Source: Penicillus capitatus (taxonomy: Eukaryota; Chlorophyta). From it: a stretch of DNA of 64,000 bases. The position numbers were made by a program, and so were the translations under genes. This document shows positions 56,731 to 64,000 of the stretch, in pieces; the stretch's first letter is position 1, and each line of letters starts with the position of its first letter. A model generated the notes under the pieces. The model had not been told where the DNA came from and searched no databases. It was given only the letters and a program-made list of their open reading frames with translations. The stretch is taken from assembly GCA_965649825.1 (NCBI GenBank), contig OZ287706.1, positions 310,001 to 374,000 on the forward strand, in the 5' to 3' direction.

Positions 56731-57698
56731 CTCAGGGTGTAACATCGATAGAAAAGGACGTGCTCGTATCTGCATCAGCTAGAGAGACAGAACGGCGTCA
56801 ATCTCACGCATGTATGAACATAAGCTTACCGCCGGCGCCACTGCTCTCGACTGTCGCAGTGCTTTCGATGGTGGTGACGACGACTGTGTCACCAGAGGCT
56901 GTGACATCGACCATCGCGACCGCCGATTCAGGCGTGACACTGGCGACAACGACGGCCGAGACTTCCGCGGAGACGGTGACGATGGCCTGAGCCAACTGTG
57001 AGGCCATCGCTTCCACTTGGCCGACACCGTTGACGCATGCGTTAATATTTGCTGAAGCAAACGCTTGGACTGTCGCCGACTCGACCGCCGTGATCGCGTC
57101 TGTTACGCTGACGAAGAGCTCAGGATTGGACGCTTGAGCGAGAACCTGAGGAAACACAACGCTGGTGATCGACAGACGGTGGCCATGGCATGATCACACC
57201 TCGATGAGGGCACGAGCCGTCGCTTCAGCAGAGGCTTCGGCGCTGACTTGCACACTGGCGCAAGCCGTGGCAGTGGGGGACGTCGATTCAATGCTAACAG
57301 ATGCTGCCACGAAGGCCGAGGCGATGGCCTCAGCGAATGTCCTTACTGCCTGAGTCACCGTTAATTCTGTACTTTCGCCTGCCTCTGCTTGGACGACGGC
57401 TTGTGCGATGGACGCAGCAAAGTCATTGCGAGGTCCGTCCGCAGAAAAGGTGGTATCTCGGGTTGCTCTCGCGATAACCGACACCGAAGAACCTAAAGCG
57501 CCGCCACTCGCATTCGAATCGCATCACATTACTCAAACACTGAACTGGTTTGTAATAACGATCGTGCTGCCAAGCCCTTCAAATCGCGCACCTATATATC
57601 CATCATTCCTCCATGATACCTTCCACGAAGCACAGAGATACCGCCAAGGTCTGAGAGCAGATTAGCAGGCAGAAGGCAGAAAACGCAACGAGCTGCAT
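56731..57698 (-). CDS. secreted Ala/Ser two-module protein, paralogue F
   Basis: Exon 1 (57698-57642) is a signal peptide (MQLVAFSAFCLLICSQTLA). Exon 2 is split by an intron of about 53 nt: VRDLKGLAARSLLQTS, then SSVSVIARATRD...FSADGPRNDFAASIAQ and ATACASVQVSAEASAEATA, ending at 57200. Exon 3 (57145-56830) is module 2: VLAQASNPELFVSVTDAI, INACVNGVGQV, SQLAQAIVTVSAEVSAVVVA, TTIESTATV. Exon 4 (56778-56731) reads ADADTSTSFSIDVTP. The extra intron, the CSQTLA signal end and the exon-4 sequence pair it with D. Confidence 0.82.
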
Positions 57699-57844
57699 AG
57701 TGGATGCTAGACCCTCTCGGTTTCAAAATGTTGCCGCAAAAACGTCTGGCAGACGAATAAGGATCAAAATACCAAATGCGTAAAGGACGAGCACGTTTTT
57801 CAGCAGTGTATAAGATTTGTTGAAAAAACAAGGAGCGCTTCGCC

Positions 57845-57851
57845 TTTTATA
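57845..57851 (-). promoter_or_regulatory. TATA box of paralogue F
   Basis: Minus-strand TATAAAA (ACTTATAAAAGGCG), about 153 bp before the ATG. Confidence 0.7.
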
Positions 57852-58206
57852 AGTCGCGGTGACTTGAAACCATCTTCCTTCCGAGAAGCGACGTGAAGTC
57901 GTTTGTCTGTCGACCACGTATGAGGACGATGATTTGTGGAAGAGACCCTATGATAGCATCCATCCGAGGAGGTTGCCGCGTAGCTGTCGAACATGACTGA
58001 ACATTTCGCGTCATGCTTCTGTACCTCGCGATCTCATGCGCGGTGCATGAGCACCCTCTTCACTGAGGCACTCGAGTTATGGGTGCCGCAGTCAAACGCG
58101 AAATTCTTCAAAGCGTCTTTGCGGCGAAAGACGACGACGAGACGTTGAAGGTCATTAATCGTCTGTTGGTCGCGTTGCGCTGTTGACTCGGAGAAGGTTA
58201 AACGGT
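57852..58206. other. region between paralogue F promoter and ORC1
   Basis: A divergent intergenic region; no further motif recognised. Confidence 0.4.
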
Positions 58207-60098
58207 ATGAGTGGTTATGGAGAAGGAAACTCGGATTTGAGAGCGACGCCAACTGACGACGCTCGCCTTCACTCAACGGGCGTTCTCACAAGATCACGTC
58301 GGGCGCGACTTCTTAGTGAACAGGAAATGGAAACGGACGCAAAGCGCGCGGAAACGATGGACAGCTCGACAGACGAGAGCAGCTCAGGTGCGTCGTCGCC
58401 CGCACGACAAAACTGAGAAACCGAATCGACGGCGACGCAGAATCGCAAAGCGCATCGGACGACGAAACGTCGATGAACAAAGTAGGGACATCCACAAGAC
58501 CGCCATTCGTGCTAGGTGCACGTCTAGAGGCAAGAACAGGGCAAAATCCGTGGAAGAACCTGTCAAGTGTGTCTGTCTCTATAACATGAACCGCGATCGT
58601 GTGGATGGTGACCAGGGCGGTCCCGGATTTGACGATCTGGTTCTTCCCTGTGCCGATGTCGCATCGATTCGAAAACGAAGAGAGGAAAGCGGGACGTGTA
58701 CATCCAGAGACAAAGCAGATCTGCGCCGCCGACTGGCAGAAGCGAATACGGCATTGATGCTGTCGACGTTGCCAGAGAGTCTGCCTTGCCGAGACGAGGA
58801 GAAACGACAGATTCAGGAGATGCTGGAAGATTTCTTCAGCCAACGTCTGTGTGCTTTGGTTGCCGAGATTTGTCATGATTGATGTGACGGCAGGAACCGG
58901 CCGATCGCTGTATATCTGTGGCGTGCCCGGAACGGGAAAGACGGCGACGACGATGGAAGTCGTGCAACGTTACAAAGATCGACCGGATACCAAAGTACTT
59001 AACCGTTTTACACAGAAGAGTGAGAAAAGTGTGACGCTGTTAGTTCGTTCTGCTGAATTGCTTAAGCATGGCATCGGCCAAAGATCTCTACTCTGCACTG
59101 TACACGAGCCTTTTTGGACAAGAGGCAGGAAAGAGCGTCTCTTTGGCGCACCTGAATCGACACTTTCGGGAAACCGAAGAACTGACGGTGCTGATTCTGG
59201 ACGAGATGGATGTGCTGCTGACGAAGAAGTCGGCGGAGTTATACAATCTGTTTGAATGGTGCTGGGAAGGAGGGCGGCTCTGTATCCTGGGCATCTCCAA
59301 TACCGTGAACCTACCCAAACGATTACCGGCTCCCGTGCAAAAGTCCATCCATCACGGCAGTCCATGCCACTCGTAGAGTGACCGTCTCGTTTTTAGGCGC
59401 ATGGGAACAAACACACTCACTTTCAAGCCCTATACCAAACAACAGATGGAATGGATCGTACGCGATCGGTTGGGCAATGCCGATGTCTTCCATGACATGG
59501 CCATTCAACGCGCCGCCGCTAAAGTGTGACCTTCCATCATGGATCCAGTACATAAGTGTGACATCAGGTTTCGCATGCGAACGGAGACGTGCGACGTTGT
59601 CTGCAGCTTCTTCAATTAACGATCGACATCTTCGAGCGTTCCTACATCGACAACAACGACACGATCACCGTAACCACCTGTCACATCACGTCTTTATCCA
59701 CAGACGGGCCTTCTCAGGCGCATCACGTCGGCGATGCTCTGACGGAGATGTTTGGCGATGAGATTCTGAGCGATTTGGACACGACAGAGAAGCTCCTTCT
59801 CGCTGCTTTCCTCTTTTCCCGTCGGGCTTCGACAAGAGACGATCAGAGCGGCGTTTCGGCCCAGGAGATCCTGCAGAGAGTCGGTGACAGTGCCCGTCTG
59901 TCCGATGTGCCTCTCCCTCCTCACGCCTTTCTCCTGGACGCCCTTACCGATCTGCACACAGCCGGGATCGTACGCATCGACGATGTCCACAAACGACTGT
60001 TCGAACGGGCGACGCTCAACGTTTCGGAAACGGACGTGACAAAGTCCATTGCACAAGATCATCGCCTCGAGCGATTGAACACTTCCCTCAGAATGTAA
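58207..60098 (+). CDS. ORC1: origin recognition complex subunit 1
   Basis: ORC1 is the AAA+ ATPase of the origin recognition complex that helps load MCM helicases. Seven exons: 58207-58387, 58441-58568, 58616-58844, 58894-58994, 59044-59342, 59397-59523, 59568-60098. Landmarks: LPESLPCRDEEKRQIQEML just before the ATPase, Walker A (GVPGTGKT), LNCLSMASAKDLYSALY, Walker B (LILDEMDVLL), sensor 1 (LGISNTVNLPKR), GDVRRCLQLLQ, and a winged-helix end with LLLAAFLF and RATLNVSETDV. The N-terminus before the ATPase is only about 180 residues, Ser- and Arg-rich, with no BAH domain. CDC6 is the main alternative; the LPCRDEE and DEMDVLL forms and the C-terminal part favour ORC1. It is tail-to-tail with NECAP, 28 bp apart. 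Confidence 0.88.
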
Positions 60099-60126
60099 TC
60101 ACACCAGGCCTGTTTGCCTGTCTGTC

Positions 60127-60842
60127 TCAATCAAACGTCGCCCATTCTTGCGTTCCTGCCGGTGGCGTCTTCGTCTCAGATGATGGTGGCGGCGGGGAGA
60201 GAATCTTGATGGGACCCATTGGGGAGGCCGCGCTCTTCTTTGGCGCCGAGACTTTGTTCTTGATATCGACACGAATCGTCTGTCCTTCTTTCAACCGCAG
60301 ATCCGCAATGGGTCTGTGCAATGCCGCGACTTCAGGGCTCATCTCAGCAGATGACGACGCTCCTGGACCACCAGGTCGTTCCCTAACATACAAACGTCAC
60401 ATCATCTTGGTACACCACAAACTGCACAGAGCTCTTGCCGAGCCGATCGTCGCTCATTGTCTTCTAACGCGGCGCTGAAATCGAAAGCGACGTCGCGCGT
60501 TTCGAAGCCCATTCCCAGAAAGGCATGGTCGTTCGTTTCGGTGTTCTCCACACGGACGACGAAATTTCGCGACGAGTCGGCCGCAGGTTCCACCGCCAGA
60601 TGTCGCTGACCCATCCGGACGGGCACCAGAGCAAAAAGCTCTCCTGTTGATGTGTCCTCGAATCGAATTTCAGCTTCGTGGCCGAAAGCGACGAAACGTA
60701 AACGGCCGTGGAATATCTCGTCGGCCACTCGCCATTCGCCACTTCGGTAGCCACCGGCGGCGGGGCGAGGTGGAATGCGATATAGACGAACGGCGGCGCA
60801 GATAAACAGCGTCTGTTCGATAACGTCTTCGGACGACGCCAT
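60127..60842 (-). CDS. NECAP1: NECAP clathrin-coat-associated protein
   Basis: NECAPs bind AP-2 and its accessory proteins and regulate clathrin coats. From MASSEDVIEQTLF the PHear domain follows: VRLYRIPPRPAAGGYRSGEW, HGRLRFVAFG, FEDTSTGELFALVPV, SSRNFVVRVEN, FLGMGFETRDVAFDFSAAL. After one short intron the second exon has LRLKEGQTIRVDIKNK, the family's second block, then a Pro-rich tail ending QEWATFD; a Trp-containing acidic C-terminus is typical for ear-domain binding. The intron (about 60372-60421) is hard to draw with a GT donor in the right phase; a GC donor (CAAGA|GCTCTG) fits. Head-to-head with SEL1L, 97 bp between ATGs. Confidence 0.9.
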
Positions 60843-60939
60843 AGCGTAGAACGTGTAAACTCCAAGCGCACGAACGAACGCGTCGCCTGAACGAACGTAC
60901 ATACGCATGAAGGTCTGTGTGTCATGCCACTCGACAACG

Positions 60940-63570
60940 ATGCGATTGCGACGCCACTTGGCGCTCGTTCTCGTTGTTCTGTGCCGTCTGGCGTTGTCCG
61001 AGGGGTCGACGGTGCGACGCGAACGTAGCGTCGATGCGTTGTATGAGGATGCCATGACCATACGGTACGTGTCATGGCTGGCGGAAAAAGAGTGAGAAGT
61101 GCCATAGGTCTCGGCTGGATGTGCCGAAGAGTGAGATGAAACGCGCCTCTTCGCTGTTAATGAAGGCCGCCGGTCTGACATACGATCAGTTGAAACATCC
61201 GAGTCCCGTGCCGCTCAACATTACTGTCCATCGCGGCGTTCTGAGAGAACTCGCATTTGCTCTGGAGGTCACTCTTTGCCGCGGTATTCAAAAGTGTGAG
61301 AATACTGTGACAGATTGGACTGGGCGTTCCGCGCAACGAGCTCCTGTCTTTTCATTTCATGCAGCGCGCTGCCGAGATGGGCGATCCAGTGGCCCACGGG
61401 GATATGTCGACGCGTCAGGCCTTTGGTTTTGCCTCCGAGGAAAACTACGAATCGTCAAAGCTCTCCAGTTTCTCACAGGTTCGATCGCGTCCGTCATTTT
61501 TCTCTTTATGCATAGGCGATCTCGGTCTGCAGGGAGACACCGCACGGGCGTTGCTGCATTTGACGTTTGGGGCATTTGGAAACGACAGTGCGAGTCAGAT
61601 GGCTCTGGGCTATCGTCATATGATCGGCCACGGCGTCCCCCGCAACTGTCCCACTGCTGTGGCGTACTATAACGCCGTGGCCGAGAAGGTCATCGATCTG
61701 GCACGTTTTCCTGGAACACTGCCCATCATCGATAAGACGCGACTGAACCTCCGGACGCATCATGGACTGCGACGTGCCAAAGTGGAACAGTGGCTACAGT
61801 ACTATCAGTATTCGGCAGATCTGGGCGACACCGAAGCCCAAACGACCGTCGCCCAGCTGTTCAACCTTGGATCCCACGGGATCAAGCGTGATTATCATCA
61901 GGCGTTCTACTACTTTAACCTCGCCGCCGATGAAGGAGATGCCAGCGCCATGGGTCACCTCGGCCACATGTACGCGAACGGCCTGGGCGTGGAACGAAAC
62001 CATCAGAAAGCCATTGAACTGTTTCGTCGAGCGGCAGAGCTTAACGACGACAACGGACACTACGGTTTGGGATACATGTATCTGGCCGGATACGGTGTCG
62101 AGAAGGATGTCAAGCAAGCCTTCAACCATTTTAACAAGGTGACGCATCGAGACAGCGACCAATAGATGCGAGATGTGTCTAGGCAGCTGCTCAGGAACAC
62201 ACAGAAGCGCAGTTCAGTCTCGGCGTTATGTATTTGAAGGGACTGGCCGTGCGCGTGAGTCCTGTGCGTGCTATGGCTTTCTTCACAGCAGCCAGTCACG
62301 GAGGACATCTCCTGGCGATGTACAATCTCGCTATGATGCATGTGTCGGGAACAGGAATCGAGCCCAACTGCCAAGCAGCTGTCCATCTACTCAAACAGGT
62401 GTCTGTCCGACGTTCCTGTCCACCATCCAACGGCGCTCTCCTTTAGGTCGCTGAGCAAGGACCGTGGTGTACCGTGCTGCAAGAAGGGCACAATGCCTTT
62501 CATGACGGTTAGGCATCACACCAAAAGAGTGAGATGAGATTCATGGACGGGTGGTCTGTGGTGTTAGGAGATTATACCTATGCGTTGGTATCGTATCTAA
62601 GGGCGTCGCAGATGGGATTGGAATTGGGGCAGTCCAATGCAGCGTGGATGCTGGAACACGGTTTGGGTCCAGGACATCTCTCACAGAACATTCATATGGC
62701 ACTGGGCCTGTACAAGTGGTCTGCCGAACAGGAGAATACAAATTCCCTTCTGGCAGTGGGCGATATCTTCTACTATGGCCGCGGCATCGAAAAGGACTGG
62801 AATCGATCGTCCGGTGTCTACCAACTCGCCGAGAAACAAAAAAGCTCCAGAGCTGCCTACAACCTCGGCTTCATGTACCAGTTCGGTGCTGGACTGCCAA
62901 AAGATCATCATCTCGCCAAACGGTTACTCTCTCACTCTTTTCATGAGGTCACTCTTTTGCGTTTCTTAGGTACTACGATTTGGCGTATGCCCATAATCAT
63001 GACGCGTTCTATGCCGTGAAGCTCGCTTTGGCGTATCTCAGGGTGCATTCCTGGTGGGATCATCGCCGGATGATCTTCCCTTATCTCGTGCGTTCCTGGA
63101 TGGATGCCGCGTTCGTCAGCAAGTATCAGAACGCGACGCACGTTCCTCCTGGATGGTGGTCGAGTCGACAGGCCGATCGTCTCAGGGCGCCAGGCGAGGA
63201 ATCTCTTCTGGAGAAAGTGATGGATGTCATCGATCTCGATACCGCCAGCGACGTCCTACAAGATTTCATGGACGCCTTGACATCTGAAGACCTCGGCGAT
63301 CTCATGGAATCCCTCTTCTTAGCTGGACTGATCATCGTCTTCATCGCCGTCTATCGAAGACGTCGACGCAATCGAAATCCTCGACAAGTCACATCACGAT
63401 CACATCGAATCGAAAGAGAAAAGTGCTATGCTTTCTAGGCAGACCGCAATGCGGCCAATCCACCGGAGCGGCAACCAGAAGCACCAAACGGCGCGCCGCC
63501 GCCACCGGCTGAAGGCGCTCCGGCAGAGCGACCTCCAGATCAGGCCAATCGTGGAGACAATGACGGTTAA
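60940..63570 (+). CDS. SEL1L: SEL1L / HRD3, ER-associated degradation adaptor
   Basis: SEL1L/HRD3 sits in the ER membrane, collects misfolded lumenal proteins and passes them to the HRD1 ubiquitin ligase. Nine exons: 60940-61064, 61108-61267, 61314-61478, 61533-62138, 62183-62398, 62447-62507, 62568-62922, 62970-63387, 63439-63570. There is a signal peptide (MRLRRHLALVLVVLCRLALS), many SEL1 repeats (IGLGVPRNELLSFHFMQRAA; AMGHLGHMYANGLGVERN; HYGLGYMYLAGYGVEKD; AAYNLGFMYQFGAGLPKDHH), and near the C-terminus one TM helix (LFLAGLIIVFIAVY) followed by Arg-rich and then Pro/Ala-rich cytosolic residues. The 54-nt segment 61479-61532 has splice signals but is also open in frame. Confidence 0.93.
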
Positions 63571-63629
63571 TGTAACAACGCATTTCGCTGTACGCTTGCT
63601 TCTCGATGTCGCGACGTCAGAGATGCGCC

Positions 63630-64000
63630 ATGGAGGTGTGACACATGTATGCGTGACCAAAGCGTCAAACACATCCTGACGTTTCTAGCCAACCTCTGCC
63701 TCGCTGGGAGAGAAGCGCATTTCTGGCATCTTTTACGCTGGCGGTGTCTGGAGCGCCGTCACGTTTGAGACGCGGGCGGCGCTCGACACTGCAGCCATCG
63801 GAACGGTTGAAGACCTGACCGTCATTGAGCCACTCCTCCAACACCTTCCTCTCCATCCCGTACCCTGTTCTTTTACCACACGACGCAGCTCCATCGTGGA
63901 GATACAGGAAACGGCGGATGCAACGCATTGTATTCTCTGGAGCTTACCAGAAGCACTTGCCCACTTCGATCAGCTCGATATTTATCATCTCGATCGTGAG
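63630..64000 (+). CDS. unknown gene, 5' part, runs off the window
   Basis: An ATG in good context (GCCATGGAG) is followed after only 6 coding bases by a donor (GAG|GTGTGAC). A 52-nt intron ending TTTCTAG (63636-63687) leads to an exon open to the last base (PTSASLGEKRISGIFYAGGV ... LPEALAHFDQLDIYHLDRE). The reading frame is stop-free for over 100 codons and protein-like, but I do not recognise the family. The start assignment depends on the very short first coding exon. Confidence 0.5.

Noticed and set aside
61087-61107. A very short intron (about 16 nt) in SEL1L at AAAGA|GTGAGAAG
   Set aside because: A 43-nt intron from the strong donor GTACGTGTC at 61065 gives a correct reading frame and usual size.
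1-64000. CRISPR array, operon or other prokaryotic features
   Set aside because: No regular spaced repeats and no ribosome-binding-site/operon layout; genes have spliceosomal introns and eukaryote-only products.

Overview
The window comes from a eukaryotic nuclear genome. Genes are split by very short, uniform introns of about 43-60 nt, which I could place in many genes because homology fixes the exon joins. The three normal stop codons are used, and there are LTR and SINE retroelements. Recognisable genes encode RME-8/DNAJC13, alpha-SNAP, ZPR1, CTF18, a plant-type PP7 phosphatase, a DENN protein, MED7, ORC1, NECAP and SEL1L/HRD3. A PP7-like phosphatase and a plastid-style DnaJ zinc-finger protein hint at an archaeplastid alga or a relative, but I cannot name the organism.

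The layout has three zones. Zone 1 (about 0.3-25.5 kb) is a dense housekeeping island: an unknown coiled-coil/TM gene (+), RME-8 (-), a DnaJ-type zinc-finger gene (+), alpha-SNAP (-), ZPR1 (+), CTF18 (+), a two-RRM protein (+), PP7 (-), an ankyrin protein (+) and a DENN protein (-). Most neighbours are head-to-head or tail-to-tail with tens of bases between them. Zone 3 (58.2 kb to the end) is a second island of the same style: ORC1 (+), NECAP (-), SEL1L/HRD3 (+) and an unknown gene running off the edge (+).

Zone 2 (about 25.5-58 kb) is gene-poor. It holds MED7 and a membrane-anchored kelch protein, a tRNA-derived SINE, and a composite LTR insertion with a gag-only element. Its main feature is a lineage-specific gene family: six complete paralogues (29.4, 41.3, 44.6, 47.4, 53.5 and 56.7 kb) and one decayed copy (39.7 kb). 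Each has a TATA box 120-155 bp before the ATG, a 19-24 residue signal-peptide exon, two Ala/Ser-rich beta-alternating modules on separate exons, and in most copies a short tail exon. The four right-hand copies look like a duplicated two-gene block (C-D, then E-F). I do not recognise this family, and it is the best candidate here for an undescribed system of secreted structural, wall or adhesive proteins.

The islands supply endosomal and ER traffic (RME-8, SNAP, DENN, NECAP), ER quality control (SEL1L), replication (ORC1, CTF18) and transcription (MED7). The middle zone supplies the secreted proteins that would use that pathway.
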